From: an uncultured Clostridia bacterium
Lineage (GTDB): Bacteria > Bacillota > Clostridia > Christensenellales > Aristaeellaceae
Length of the DNA: 64,000 bases
Direction: 5' to 3'
Assembly (NCBI GenBank): GCA_934675735.1
Contig: CAKURR010000004.1
Location: 65,801-129,800, forward strand
In this document: positions 7,887 to 16,156 of the stretch, piece by piece
Numbering within the stretch: the first letter of the stretch is position 1
Layout: every line of letters starts with the position of its first letter
Notes under the pieces: model-generated
Told to the model about the DNA's origin: nothing
Database searches by the model: none
Seen by the model: only the letters and a program-made list of their open reading frames with translations
Program-made: the position numbers and the translations under genes

Positions 7887-9065
7887 GTGGCAGACAAAAG
7901 AGATTACTACGAGGTGCTCGGCGTAGCCAAGGGCGCTTCGGATGACGAAATCAAAAAGGCTTACCGCAAGGCGGCCAAGGCCTGCCATCCGGATCTTCAC
8001 CCGGACGACAAGGAGGCCGAGGCGCGCTTTAAGGAGGTCAACGAGGCCTACGAAGTGCTCAGCGATCCGCAGAAGCGCGCGCGCTATGACCAGTTCGGCT
8101 TCAACGATCCCTCCATGGGCGGCGGGGCCGGCGGCGGAAGTGGCTTTGGCGGTTTCGGCGGGTTTGAAGATATTTTCGATATGTTCACGGGCGGCGGTTT
8201 TGGCACGAGCAGCCGCGGCAGAAGCCAGAACGCGCCTCAGCGCGGCAGTGATTTGCAGTATAACCTGACGCTGACGTTTGAAGAAGCGGCTTTCGGCTGC
8301 CGCAAGGAATTTAAGTTCCAGCGCAGCGCGGTCTGCGACGCGTGCGGCGGCACGGGCGCCAAACCCGGCACCCAGCCGCAGACCTGCCCGACCTGCCACG
8401 GTTCAGGCCAGCAGCGCGTGACGATGAATTCCCCGTTCGGTCAGGTGCAGACCATGCGCACGTGCCCGACCTGCGGCGGCAAGGGCAAGACCATCAAGGA
8501 CAAGTGCAGCAAGTGCTCCGGCACGGGCTTCACCCGCGTGACGCGCACCGTGACGCTGAACGTTCCGGCGGGCGTGGACGACGGCCAGAACTTCAAGACC
8601 ATCCCGGGCGAGGGCGAACCCGGCCGCAACGGCGGCCCGGCGGGCGACCTGTACATCACCTGCACCGTGCGGCCGCACAAGATTTTCAAGCGCGACCGTT
8701 ACGACCTGTACTGCGATGTGCCGGTTTCCTTCACACAGGCGGCTTTGGGCGGCGAAATCGATGTGCCGACGCTCGGCGGCACGACGAAATACAACATTCC
8801 GGCGGGCACGCAGGAGGGCACGTCCTTCCGCATCCGCGGCGAAGGCATTCAGCAGCTGCGCGGCACGAGCAGGGGCGACCTGTTCTTCACCGTGCATGTC
8901 GAAGTGCCGAAACATCTGGGCGAGAAGCAGAAGGAGCTGCTGCGCCAGTTCGAGGATTCGCTCAACGGGCGCGAGTATGAGCGCCGCAAGAGCTTCGGCG
9001 ATCAGGTGAAGAACTACATCCGCGACAACGCCGAGCGGTTCAAGGAAAAATTCGAGAAGAAATAA
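7887..9065 (+). CDS. dnaJ: Chaperone protein DnaJ (Hsp40)
   Basis: This 392-residue type I Hsp40 stimulates DnaK ATP hydrolysis. The J domain (1-70) contains YYEVLGVAKGASDDEIKKAYRK and the HPD tripeptide in CHPDLHPDD. A Gly/Phe-rich region follows, then the zinc-finger domain with four CxxCxGxG-type repeats (CDACGGTG, CPTCHGSG, CPTCGGKG, CSKCSGTG), then the C-terminal substrate-binding domain. GTG 7887 is the best start: it gives MADKRDYYEVLG and has AGGCGG 8 bases upstream. A GTG at 7878 overlaps that site. It is last in the HrcA operon. Confidence 0.97.
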   Translation: MADKRDYYEVLGVAKGASDDEIKKAYRKAAKACHPDLHPDDKEAEARFKEVNEAYEVLSDPQKRARYDQFGFNDPSMGGGAGGGSGFGGFGGFEDIFDMFTGGGFGTSSRGRSQNAPQRGSDLQYNLTLTFEEAAFGCRKEFKFQRSAVCDACGGTGAKPGTQPQTCPTCHGSGQQRVTMNSPFGQVQTMRTCPTCGGKGKTIKDKCSKCSGTGFTRVTRTVTLNVPAGVDDGQNFKTIPGEGEPGRNGGPAGDLYITCTVRPHKIFKRDRYDLYCDVPVSFTQAALGGEIDVPTLGGTTKYNIPAGTQEGTSFRIRGEGIQQLRGTSRGDLFFTVHVEVPKHLGEKQKELLRQFEDSLNGREYERRKSFGDQVKNYIRDNAERFKEKFEKK

Positions 9066-9136
9066 GGCAGCGGGAAAGCGGGACGCGCGAAAAAGCACGG
9101 CCTCGCTTTTCTGCGTCTTGGAAACCACGGGAGAGA

Positions 9137-9314
9137 CGATTGAGGCTCCGCCTCAAACTCCGGCAGGAACCTGAGGTTCCTGCACCTCCCGCTTTTTATC
9201 GCTTTGCGATAAAGAGGAATAGATGAAACAGGATAACCTGTATTGCGCGGCAATACAGGAGGTGGGAAGTCCAGAAACCTCAGGTTTCTGGTGGGGTTTG
9301 GGGCGACGCCCCAA
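9137..9314. repeat. Three-hairpin palindromic intergenic element, copy 3 (complete)
   Basis: Left half: TGAGGC/GCCTCA (9141-9155), CAGGAACCT/AGGTTCCTG (9164-9182), TTTATCGC/GCGATAAA (9195-9213). Right half: TATTGC/GCAATA (9241-9255), CAGAAACCT/AGGTTTCTG (9272-9290), TTGGGGC/GCCCCAA (9298-9314). It lies between dnaJ and prmA and ends next to the prmA ribosome-binding site. Confidence 0.85.
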
Positions 9315-9328
9315 AGAAAGGAACTCTC

Positions 9329-10273
9329 ATGGATTGGTTGGAAGCTGTGGTGCATACCACCACGATGGGCGCGGATATCGTCAGCGAAGTGCTGATGAAC
9401 GCGGGCGCAGTCGGCACGGCGATTGAAGATCGCTATGACGTGACCTCGAGCAAGAAATCCGACGGCATGTGGGATATGATTGACGAGGACGTGCTCAAAC
9501 ACATGAGCGAAGATGTGCTTGTCAAGGCGTATTTCAAGAGCGACGCGAGCGCGCCGGAAACGCTGCATCTGGTCGAGCAGAAGCTCAGGGAAATCGCCAA
9601 GATGGACATGGGCTTCGATATGGGCAGCATGGAACTGGATACGCAGGGCGTTCGCGAACAGGATTGGGCCGAGAACTGGAAGAAGTATTACAAGCCCTTC
9701 CGCGCGGGCGAGCACCTCGTCATCAAGCCGAGCTGGGAAGCTTATGAGCCGAAAGAGGGCGATCTCGTGCTGGAGCTTGACCCGGGCATGGCGTTCGGCA
9801 CGGGCACGCACGAGACGACCTTTATGTGCATGGAGCAGCTGGAAAAATACATCACGCCCGGCTGCCGCGCCATCGACGTGGGCTGCGGAAGCGGCATTCT
9901 CGGCCTGGCGGCGGCAAAGCTCGGCGCGAGCGACGTGCTGGCCATCGATTTGGATGAGCTGGCGGTGAAGGTTGCGGCGGAGAACACCGAGAAGAACGGT
10001 TTGTCGGATATCGTCCGCGTGGCGCACGGCGATTTGCTCGAAAAGCGCGACGAAAAGGCGGACGTCATCGTCGCCAACATCATCGCGGACGTGATTTGCT
10101 ACCTCTGCGGGCCGGTGAAGAAGCACCTGCTGGAGGGCGGCGTGTTCATCTGCTCGGGCATTATCAAAGAGCGCGAGGACGACGTGCAGCATGCGCTTGC
10201 GGCGGCGGGCTACACCGTCTGCAACCGACTGGCTAAGGGCGAGTGGGTGTGCCTGGCGGCGAAACTCGCCTGA
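9329..10273 (+). CDS. prmA: Ribosomal protein L11 methyltransferase
   Basis: PrmA transfers methyl groups from S-adenosylmethionine to ribosomal protein L11. The 314-residue product has the family N-terminal domain (MDWLEAVVHTTTMGADIVSE) and the substrate/cofactor motif LDPGMAFGTGTHETT. The Rossmann methyltransferase core follows, with AIDVGCGSGILGLAAAKLGA, VLAIDLDELAV and the catalytic-region motif ADVIVANIIADVI. The length is normal. ATG 9329 follows AAAGAAAGGA. The position between dnaJ and rsmE is the usual Firmicute order. Confidence 0.96.
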   Translation: MDWLEAVVHTTTMGADIVSEVLMNAGAVGTAIEDRYDVTSSKKSDGMWDMIDEDVLKHMSEDVLVKAYFKSDASAPETLHLVEQKLREIAKMDMGFDMGSMELDTQGVREQDWAENWKKYYKPFRAGEHLVIKPSWEAYEPKEGDLVLELDPGMAFGTGTHETTFMCMEQLEKYITPGCRAIDVGCGSGILGLAAAKLGASDVLAIDLDELAVKVAAENTEKNGLSDIVRVAHGDLLEKRDEKADVIVANIIADVICYLCGPVKKHLLEGGVFICSGIIKEREDDVQHALAAAGYTVCNRLAKGEWVCLAAKLA

Positions 10274-10291
10274 CGTGAAAGAGGAGAAGCT

Positions 10292-11035
10292 ATGCACCGT
10301 TTTTTTGCGGATGAACGCGGAATCGTCGAAAATGTCGCGTATCTGAACGCGGAGGACGCGGGCCACGCGCTGCGCGTGCTGCGGCTGGAAAGCGGCGACG
10401 AGGTGGAGCTGGTCTGCGCGCCGTCACGCTATCTGGCGAAAATCGATTCGACGGAGGGCGGCGAAGTCCGTCTGCGCGTGACCGAAAAACTGCGCGACAC
10501 CGAAGCGAAAACGCGTGTGACGCTCTATCAGGGTCTGCCAAAGGCGGAGAAGATGGAGTGGATTGTGCAGAAAAGCACCGAGCTCGGCGCGGCGGCGATT
10601 GCGCCCGTCGCGATGATTCGCAGCGTGGTCAAGCTGGAGGGCAAGGACGCGGCGAAAAAGACCGAACGCTGGCAGAAAATCGCCCGCGAGGCGGTCAAAC
10701 AATGCGCCCGCGTGAACGCGCCGGAGGTCAAAATGCCGCGCAAGCTCACCGCGATGAAGGATGAGCTGAACGCGCTCGACGTGCTGATTGTGCCGTGGGA
10801 GGACGCAAGGGACGGCAGCATCGCCGGCTGTCTTGCGCCGTTTCAGGAGAAAGAGAACCTCAGCGTCGGCATTCTCGTCGGGCCGGAGGGCGGCATCGCG
10901 CCCGAGGAGGCCGAGTGGCTGACCCAAGAGGCGGGCGCAAAGCTCGTCACGCTCGGCCCACGCATTCTGCGCACGGAAACCGCGGCGATTGCCGGACTGA
11001 CCGTCGTCATGGCTCTTCGCGGCGAAATGGAATAA
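10292..11035 (+). CDS. rsmE: 16S rRNA (uracil1498-N3)-methyltransferase
   Basis: RsmE methylates U1498 of 16S rRNA. The 247-residue SPOUT-class protein starts with HRFFADERG and has a PUA-like N-terminal domain (to about 70). The trefoil-knot domain contains YQGLPKAEKMEWIVQKSTELG, IAREAVKQCAR, the cofactor loop VGPEGGIAPEEAEWL, and the knot motif TLGPRILRTETAAIAGL. ATG 10292 has GAGGAGAAG upstream and lies 18 bases after the prmA stop, so the two are probably co-transcribed. Confidence 0.96.
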   Translation: MHRFFADERGIVENVAYLNAEDAGHALRVLRLESGDEVELVCAPSRYLAKIDSTEGGEVRLRVTEKLRDTEAKTRVTLYQGLPKAEKMEWIVQKSTELGAAAIAPVAMIRSVVKLEGKDAAKKTERWQKIAREAVKQCARVNAPEVKMPRKLTAMKDELNALDVLIVPWEDARDGSIAGCLAPFQEKENLSVGILVGPEGGIAPEEAEWLTQEAGAKLVTLGPRILRTETAAIAGLTVVMALRGEME

Positions 11036-11040
11036 AGCGC

Positions 11041-11080
11041 CGGGGCGTTTTTCGGGCTTGAAAGACGCCCCGATTTCATT
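11041..11080 (+). terminator. Probable terminator after rsmE
   Basis: Stem CGGGGCGT (11041-11048) pairs with ACGCCCCG (11065-11072), followed by an interrupted T-stretch. The mtaB promoter overlaps its descending arm. Confidence 0.5.
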
Positions 11081-11086
11081 TATAAT
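11058..11086 (+). promoter_or_regulatory. Promoter upstream of mtaB
   Basis: TTGAAA (11058-11063) and TATAAT (11081-11086) are spaced by 17 bp. The -35 lies in the loop of the rsmE terminator hairpin. Confidence 0.6.
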
Positions 11087-11100
11087 AAAAAGGTGGATTC

Positions 11101-11213
11101 ATTTATCGCGAAGCGATAAAAATGGGAAATTCAAGGAACGGGACGAACGCCCGCTGTGCGGGGCGCAGCGAGGAAAGTTCCGGATTTTTGGCGGGGTTTG
11201 GGGCAGAGCCCCA
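11101..11213. repeat. Three-hairpin element, copy 4 (right half only, interrupted hairpin 2)
   Basis: TTTATCGC/GCGATAAA (11102-11120) is followed by a hairpin 2 in which GGAAC and GTTCC are separated by about 33 extra bases, then TTGGGGC/GCCCCAA ending at about 11214. It occupies the leader of mtaB. Confidence 0.7.
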
Positions 11214-11246
11214 ACCGGCCCCTTTCCCCGTTAAAGGAGCGTTACA

Positions 11247-12542
11247 TTGTCAGAACAGAAAACCGTCGCCTTTCACACCCTCGGGTGTAAGGTGAACCAA
11301 TATGATACACAGGCCATGCGCGAACGGTTTGAACAGGCGGGCTATCGCACGACCGAGTTCGACGAGCAGGCCGATATCTACGTCGTCAATACCTGCACCG
11401 TGACGGGCACGGGCGATAAAAAGAGCATGCAGATTATCCGCCGCTGCCATCGCCAAAACCCGCTCGCGCAGATTGTCGTGACCGGCTGTCTCGCCCAGCG
11501 CGCGGCCGATGAGCTCACCCTGCCCGGCGTGCGGCTCGTGCTCGGCACGCAAAGGCGCGGCGAAGTCGTCGAGCTGCTGGAACAGGCAATGGCTCAGGAT
11601 TGCGCGCTCGTCGCCGTCGAAACGCTGCGTAAAGCGCCGTTTGAACACCTGACGGTGCATGCGCATGAAGGCCATACCCGCGCGACGATGAAGATTCAGG
11701 AAGGCTGCGACCGCTGGTGCACGTACTGCATCATCCCGTCCGTGCGCGGGCCGATTCGCTCCCGTCCGGTCGATGAAATCGCGGCGGAAGCGCGGAGTCT
11801 TGCGGAAGCGGGCTTCAAAGAGGTCGTGCTGACGGGCATTCATTTGACCAGCTACGGCCGCGACGTGAAGGACGGCACGACGCTGCTCGACGCGATTCGC
11901 GCGGCGCACGATGTGCCCGGCATTGCGCGCGTGCGGCTCGGTTCGCTCGAACCGGTCGTCGTTACGCCCGAGTTTGTCGAAGGCCTCAAGGCCCTGCCGA
12001 AGGTCTGCCACCAGTTTCATCTTGCGCTGCAAAGCGGCAGCGATACCGTGCTGGCCCGCATGCACAGGCGCTACACCGGCGGCGAATTTTTGACCGCCTG
12101 CGCCATGCTGCGCGAAGCGTTTGAGGATTGCGCGCTGACCACCGACGTGATGACCGGCTTCCCCGGCGAGACGGAGGAGGAATTCGCGCAAACCAAGGAA
12201 ACCTGCACCAAGGCGGGGTTCGCGCGCATGCATGTGTTCCCGTATTCCGAACGCGAGGGCACCAAGGCCGCGCTGATGCCGAACAGTGTGCCGCGGCATA
12301 TCCGCGAGGAACGCGCCCGCGAGCTGATTGCGCTAGGCCGCACGCTCGAAAAGAACGCGCTGCAAGCAAGAATCGGCAAGGAAGAAGATGTGCTCGTGGA
12401 GGAAATCGACGGGCAGGGCAACGGCGTGGGCTATACCGGCGGCTATATGCGCGTATCCGTGCCGAACGGAAAGCCCGGCGAAATCGCGCGCGTGAGGATT
12501 ACGGGCGCGGATGACGAAGAACTGACGGGCGAAATCAAATAA
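11247..12542 (+). CDS. mtaB: tRNA (N6-threonylcarbamoyladenosine37-C2)-methylthiotransferase MtaB
   Basis: This radical-SAM methylthiotransferase converts t6A to ms2t6A at position 37 of ANN-decoding tRNAs. The 431-residue protein has three parts: the UPF0004 domain (FHTLGCKVNQYDTQAM, with cluster cysteines in VVNTCTVTGTGDKKS and VTGCLAQRAA), a radical-SAM core with IQEGCDRWCTYCIIPSVRG (CxxxCxxC), and a C-terminal TRAM domain. HTLGCKVNQYD is the MtaB form rather than MiaB or RimO. The start is TTG 11247, preceded by AAAGGAG. It is followed closely by the HIT gene and rpsU, the usual order in Clostridia. Confidence 0.94.
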   Translation: MSEQKTVAFHTLGCKVNQYDTQAMRERFEQAGYRTTEFDEQADIYVVNTCTVTGTGDKKSMQIIRRCHRQNPLAQIVVTGCLAQRAADELTLPGVRLVLGTQRRGEVVELLEQAMAQDCALVAVETLRKAPFEHLTVHAHEGHTRATMKIQEGCDRWCTYCIIPSVRGPIRSRPVDEIAAEARSLAEAGFKEVVLTGIHLTSYGRDVKDGTTLLDAIRAAHDVPGIARVRLGSLEPVVVTPEFVEGLKALPKVCHQFHLALQSGSDTVLARMHRRYTGGEFLTACAMLREAFEDCALTTDVMTGFPGETEEEFAQTKETCTKAGFARMHVFPYSEREGTKAALMPNSVPRHIREERARELIALGRTLEKNALQARIGKEEDVLVEEIDGQGNGVGYTGGYMRVSVPNGKPGEIARVRITGADDEELTGEIK

Positions 12543-12555
12543 AAGGAGAATGAAC

Positions 12556-12900
12556 ATGAGCGATTGCCTTTTCTGTAAGATTGCTGCGGGCGAAATCCCC
12601 AGCACGAAGGTTTATGAGGATGAAACGACGCTGGCTTTCCGCGATATCGCGCCGCAAGCCCCCGTGCATGTGCTGGTCATCCCCAAAAAGCACGTCAGCG
12701 GCTGGTATGACGCGCAGAATGAGAGCGACGAGACGCTGGCGCACCTGATGCGCGTGGCCGCTCAGGTCGCCAAGAGCGAGGGCATTGTGGAGAGCGGCTT
12801 CCGCGTCGTCTCTAACTGCGGCGACGACGCGCAGCAGACCGTCAAGCACCTGCACCTGCATGTGCTCGGCGGCAAAAAGATGGAAGGCCAAATGGCCTGA
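12556..12900 (+). CDS. HIT family nucleotide-binding protein (HinT-like)
   Basis: This 114-residue histidine-triad hydrolase begins CLFCKIAAGEIPSTKVYED and carries the active-site triad in VKHLHLHVLGG (H-x-H-x-H). HinT-type enzymes hydrolyse nucleoside phosphoramidates; the physiological substrate is not known. CxxC (CLFC) near the N-terminus suggests the zinc-binding HIT form. ATG 12556 is chosen because AAAGGAG lies 8 bases upstream; ATG 12550 would be too close. It is 13 bases after the mtaB stop and probably in the same transcript. Confidence 0.93.
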   Translation: MSDCLFCKIAAGEIPSTKVYEDETTLAFRDIAPQAPVHVLVIPKKHVSGWYDAQNESDETLAHLMRVAAQVAKSEGIVESGFRVVSNCGDDAQQTVKHLHLHVLGGKKMEGQMA

Positions 12901-12943
12901 TTTGCGCCTGCAAACAAATTTTTGGCGAAAAGTAAAAATACAG

Positions 12944-12972
12944 TTGACGAAATCGAATTGTTGCGCTATAAT
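12944..12972 (+). promoter_or_regulatory. Strong promoter of rpsU
   Basis: TTGACG (12944-12949), 17 bp, then the perfect -10 TATAAT (12967-12972). It lies 77 bp before the rpsU start. Confidence 0.85.
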
Positions 12973-13049
12973 TAGCTGTACGGTACTCCATTGACGGCTG
13001 ATTTGACGCAATGGATCGTCGAATGTTGAGCCGAGGGGAGGGATACTAG

Positions 13050-13223
13050 ATGTCTGAGATCCGTGTTCGTGAGAATGAATCCCTGGAAAGTGCTCTGAGG
13101 AGATTCAAGAGGCAGTGCGCGCGTTCTGGCGTTATTGCTGAGGTCCGTAAGAGAGAGCATTACGAGAAGCCCAGCGTGAAGCGCAAGAAGAAGGCCGAGG
13201 CGGCCCGTAAGCGCAAGTACTGA
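13050..13223 (+). CDS. rpsU: 30S ribosomal protein bS21
   Basis: This 57-residue protein (MSEIRVRENESLESALRRFK at the start, then CARSGVIAEVRKREHYEKP and a Lys/Arg-rich tail) is unmistakably bS21, a small-subunit protein near the anti-Shine-Dalgarno region. GAGGGGAGGG is the ribosome-binding site. It has its own strong promoter and its own intrinsic terminator, so it forms a monocistronic unit after mtaB-HIT. Confidence 0.97.
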   Translation: MSEIRVRENESLESALRRFKRQCARSGVIAEVRKREHYEKPSVKRKKKAEAARKRKY

Positions 13224-13234
13224 TTCACAAAATC

Positions 13235-13260
13235 GCCCTATCGCAAGATAGGGCTTTTTT
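13235..13260 (+). terminator. Intrinsic terminator of rpsU
   Basis: Perfect 8-bp stem GCCCTATC/GATAGGGC with a GCAA tetraloop and a run of six T. Confidence 0.95.
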
Positions 13261-13276
13261 AATACGATTTCGCAGA

Positions 13277-13410
13277 ACATCCACGGCCATCTGTTTGCAT
13301 CTTTTTCCTTCCGGCGTTGCTTCACTTCGGTCAACGTAGCTCTGCTACGCCTCCCTCCGTTCAGCTTAGCCGGAAGAAAAAATCTGCGGCACATCCGGCC
13401 ATGTCTGTTC
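13277..13410. repeat. Inverted-repeat element flanked by imperfect direct repeats
   Basis: Arms CTTCCGGC (13308-13315) and GCCGGAAG (13369-13376), extended by T-rich and A-rich flanks, enclose a core with the dyad CGTAGCTCTGCTACG. Near-identical 20-mers (ACATCC..GGCCAT..CTGTT) flank it at 13277-13296 and 13391-13410, as a target duplication might. It is non-coding. Confidence 0.55.
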
Positions 13411-13454
13411 TGCTCGATCGTATCACGGAAGGATTTTCCGAAAGGAAGAGAAAT

Positions 13455-14456
13455 ATGACCTACGCATTTTTACTTTATCCGCACGCCAACATACGTTACC
13501 GCCAATCCCTGTTACAGCTGGCTGTGCAGGAACTGGGCATGACGCTCTCCGCTCTGGGGCGCGAGGCCGAAGTCATCCCCAAAGAGATGGGCGGCGCGAT
13601 GTTTTTGACGTTCGAGGCGGCGAAGCTCACCGAGCGGGACATGCGCATGCTCAGCCAGCTGGCCAGCGTCTACATGCTCTTTGCGATGGAGGACGGCAGA
13701 CTGACGCCGCTGGAACGCACGCATCCCAACTATGTCGGCGAGGATTTGCCCGCGCTGCTCAAATACAAGGGCAAGACGAACGAGATGTTTACCGACACGA
13801 TGCTGACGATGGCGCTGGCGGCGAGCGCGTTTATGCCCGTGCACGACAGCCAGCTGATCGTCTGCGACCCGATGGCGGGGCGCGGAACGACGCTGATGCT
13901 GGCGCTTCGGCGCGGTTACCACGGCGTGGGCATCGAAATCGGCAAGGCGGATGTGAAGGAAGCGGCGGATTACATGACGCGCTATCTGGAATACCACCGC
14001 ATCAAATACAAGCGGACGGACAGCGCGCTGACGGTGCGCGGCCGGGTCGGCGGGCGGGAAAACAAGTTTGTGTTTTCCGATTCGGCGGAGCATTTTAAGG
14101 ACGGCGACACGCGGACGCTGCGCCTGATTTGCGGTGACACGCGCGAGGCGGCGGTGCTGCTCAAGCCGAACAGCGTACATCTGATGGTGACGGATGCGCC
14201 CTACGGCGTGCAGAAGGGCACGGCGGGTAGGCAGGATTCCATCGGCGGCACGATTGCAGCGGCGCTTTCGGGGTGGTTTGACGTATTGAAAGCCGGCGGC
14301 GTGCTGGCGATGAGCTTCAACACGCACGTCACCAAGCGCGACGGTTTGGTTCGGCTGTTTGAAAAGGCGGGGTTTGAAATCGTGCAGACCGCGAATCTGG
14401 AGCACTGGGTCGAGCAGGCGATCAGCCGCGACGTGATTCTGGCGCGGAAGCCGTGA
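13455..14456 (+). CDS. TRM11-family SAM-dependent RNA/DNA methylase
   Basis: The 333-residue protein looks like a TRM11/UPF0020-type N-methyltransferase. It has a roughly 100-residue N-terminal domain without clear motifs. The catalytic domain contains the SAM-binding loop CDPMAGRGTTLMLALRRGYH with GVGIEIGKADV, and a later MVTDAPYGVQKG in which DAPYG corresponds to the D/N-P-P-Y catalytic tetrapeptide. A conserved C-terminal core follows. tRNA guanosine N2-methylation is plausible; the target is not determined. The frame is open further upstream through the repeat, but ATG 13455 (AAAGGAAGAGAAAT upstream) gives the natural N-terminus MTYAFLLYPHANIRYR. Confidence 0.75.
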   Translation: MTYAFLLYPHANIRYRQSLLQLAVQELGMTLSALGREAEVIPKEMGGAMFLTFEAAKLTERDMRMLSQLASVYMLFAMEDGRLTPLERTHPNYVGEDLPALLKYKGKTNEMFTDTMLTMALAASAFMPVHDSQLIVCDPMAGRGTTLMLALRRGYHGVGIEIGKADVKEAADYMTRYLEYHRIKYKRTDSALTVRGRVGGRENKFVFSDSAEHFKDGDTRTLRLICGDTREAAVLLKPNSVHLMVTDAPYGVQKGTAGRQDSIGGTIAAALSGWFDVLKAGGVLAMSFNTHVTKRDGLVRLFEKAGFEIVQTANLEHWVEQAISRDVILARKP

Positions 14457-14460
14457 CGGG

Positions 14461-14548
14461 GGATGGGGAACGTTGGGACGCCGCCCCAAAACCCCGCTGA
14501 GGGACGCAGTCCCTCAGTCTCCCTTCTTCGCTTCGCGGCTGTATAAAC
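14461..14548. repeat. Three-hairpin element, copy 5 (left half only)
   Basis: Hairpin 1 around TTGGGACGCCGCCCCAA, hairpin 2 GAGGGAC/GTCCCTC and a degenerate hairpin 3 (TTCGCTTCGCGG). It starts immediately after the stop codon of the TRM11-like gene. Confidence 0.7.
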
Positions 14549-14675
14549 AAGCTGCTGCGGCGAATAAGTGCGATGTATAATTCCGATGATTTCAGCATAT
14601 CCTTCAACATGAAACACATCCGCGGACAACGCCGCGGCAGAACATGTTGGCCCATTGGGAGGAGCTGAAATCAAA

Positions 14676-16097
14676 TTGGAATCCGCAAGAACGTATCAAA
14701 ACATGACGGTGGTGCAGCTGCGCGAGCTGGCGCGCGCGAACAAGGTGCGCCTGCCCTACGGCGTGAACAAGGCGCAGATGGTGGAAACGCTGTTTCGCCA
14801 GCTCGGTGGCGGGGCGAAGGAAGAGCCTGCCGAGCAGCCGGAAATCGGGCTGTACAAGCCCAAGCCGTTCGGTTTTTACGACGAGGAATACGGCACGAGC
14901 AACCCCGTCGTGCCGCAGATGCTCAAGGCGGGGCTGCTGGGGAGCGGCCACGGCTTGCTGGAGGTGCAGCCCGGCGGATACGGCTTTCTGCGCGCGCAGA
15001 ACGGCACGCCCGGGCCAGACGACATTTATGTTTCCATCGCGCAGATTCGCCGATTCAACCTGCACAGCGGCGACGAAATCATCGGCAAAACGCGGCCCAA
15101 GCGGCTGGGCGACCGATACAACGCGCTGATGTACATCGAATCCGTCAACGGGGACAACCCCGAAATCGCGCGCGTGCGCAGGCCGTTCGATTCGCTGACG
15201 CCGATTCACCCGAACAGGCGGCTGACGCTGGAAAGCGCGGACGGGCCGAGCGATCCCTCCATGCGGCTGCTGGATTTCATCGCGCCCATCGGGCTGGGCC
15301 AGCGCGCGCTGATTGTCGCGCCGCCGAAAGCGGGCAAGACGATTCTCCTGCAAAAAATCGCCCGCGCCATCGAACAGAATCATCCGGATATCGAGCTGAT
15401 GATTCTGCTCATCGACGAGCGGCCGGAAGAGGTCACGGACATTAAGCGTTCCGTGCGCGCGGGCGTATTCTATTCGACGTTCGATTCGCCGCAGGAAAAC
15501 CACATCCGCGTGGCGGACATGGTTTATGAGCGGGCGCAGCGGCTGGTGGAGCAGGGCAAAAACGTCGTCGTGCTGATGGACAGCCTGACCCGACTGGCGC
15601 GCGCCTGCAACGCGATGAGCCCCGGCGGGCGCGCGATGAGCGGCGGCCTTGCGCCCGGCGCGCTGGACAGGCCGAAGCGCTTTTTCGGCGCGGCGCGCAA
15701 CATCGAGGAGGGCGGCAGCCTGACGATGATTGCGACGGTGCTGGTGGAGACGGGCAGCCGAATGGACGACATCATCTTCGAGGAATTTAAGGGGACGGGC
15801 AACGCGGAAATCAAGCTCGACCGAGCGCTTTCCGAGGCGCGCATCTTTCCGGCTATCGATTTGGCGAAATCCGGCACGCGGCACGAAGAGCTGCTGCTTT
15901 CGCCCGAAGAATGCGAGGGCGTGGCGATGGTGCGGCGTATGCTGGGGCAGGGTCACACCCGCGAGGCGACGGGCCAGCTCATCGGCATGCTGCTCAAAAC
16001 CGAAAAAAACGAAGATTTTTTCAAAAGATTGAAAGAATGGCTTGCAATTTGGGAGAAAGAAGGGTATACTATACGCAGTCTCCGCTCAGGCGTATGA
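14676..16097 (+). CDS. rho: Transcription termination factor Rho
   Basis: Rho is the hexameric RNA-dependent ATPase that ends transcription. The protein has an N-terminal Rho helical domain (MTVVQLRELARANKVRLPYG), an RNA-binding cold-shock-like domain (about 75-150; GYGFLRAQNGTPGPDDIYVS), and a RecA-type ATPase domain with Walker A APPKAGKTILLQKIA, Walker B LMILLIDERPEEVTD and the Q/R-loop region. Length is about 473 residues. The start is not settled: TTG 14676 has GGGAGGAG 11 bases upstream, and ATG 14703 is a possible shorter start. It precedes rpmE, as is common. Confidence 0.94.
   Translation: MESARTYQNMTVVQLRELARANKVRLPYGVNKAQMVETLFRQLGGGAKEEPAEQPEIGLYKPKPFGFYDEEYGTSNPVVPQMLKAGLLGSGHGLLEVQPGGYGFLRAQNGTPGPDDIYVSIAQIRRFNLHSGDEIIGKTRPKRLGDRYNALMYIESVNGDNPEIARVRRPFDSLTPIHPNRRLTLESADGPSDPSMRLLDFIAPIGLGQRALIVAPPKAGKTILLQKIARAIEQNHPDIELMILLIDERPEEVTDIKRSVRAGVFYSTFDSPQENHIRVADMVYERAQRLVEQGKNVVVLMDSLTRLARACNAMSPGGRAMSGGLAPGALDRPKRFFGAARNIEEGGSLTMIATVLVETGSRMDDIIFEEFKGTGNAEIKLDRALSEARIFPAIDLAKSGTRHEELLLSPEECEGVAMVRRMLGQGHTREATGQLIGMLLKTEKNEDFFKRLKEWLAIWEKEGYTIRSLRSGV
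16042..16070 (+). promoter_or_regulatory. Promoter of rpmE inside the end of rho
   Basis: TTGCAA (16042-16047) and TATACT (16065-16070) with 17-bp spacing, about 87 bp upstream of rpmE. Confidence 0.6.
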
Positions 16098-16156
16098 GAA
16101 GGTGCGATTTGGTGCGCCTTTCATACGATAGTATCGCGGCGAAAGAGGTGAAAATC

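Noticed and set aside
13317..13454. Upstream extension of the TRM11-like methylase
   Set aside because: The 46 extra codons lie in an inverted-repeat element; ATG 13455 has a ribosome-binding site and the natural N-terminus.
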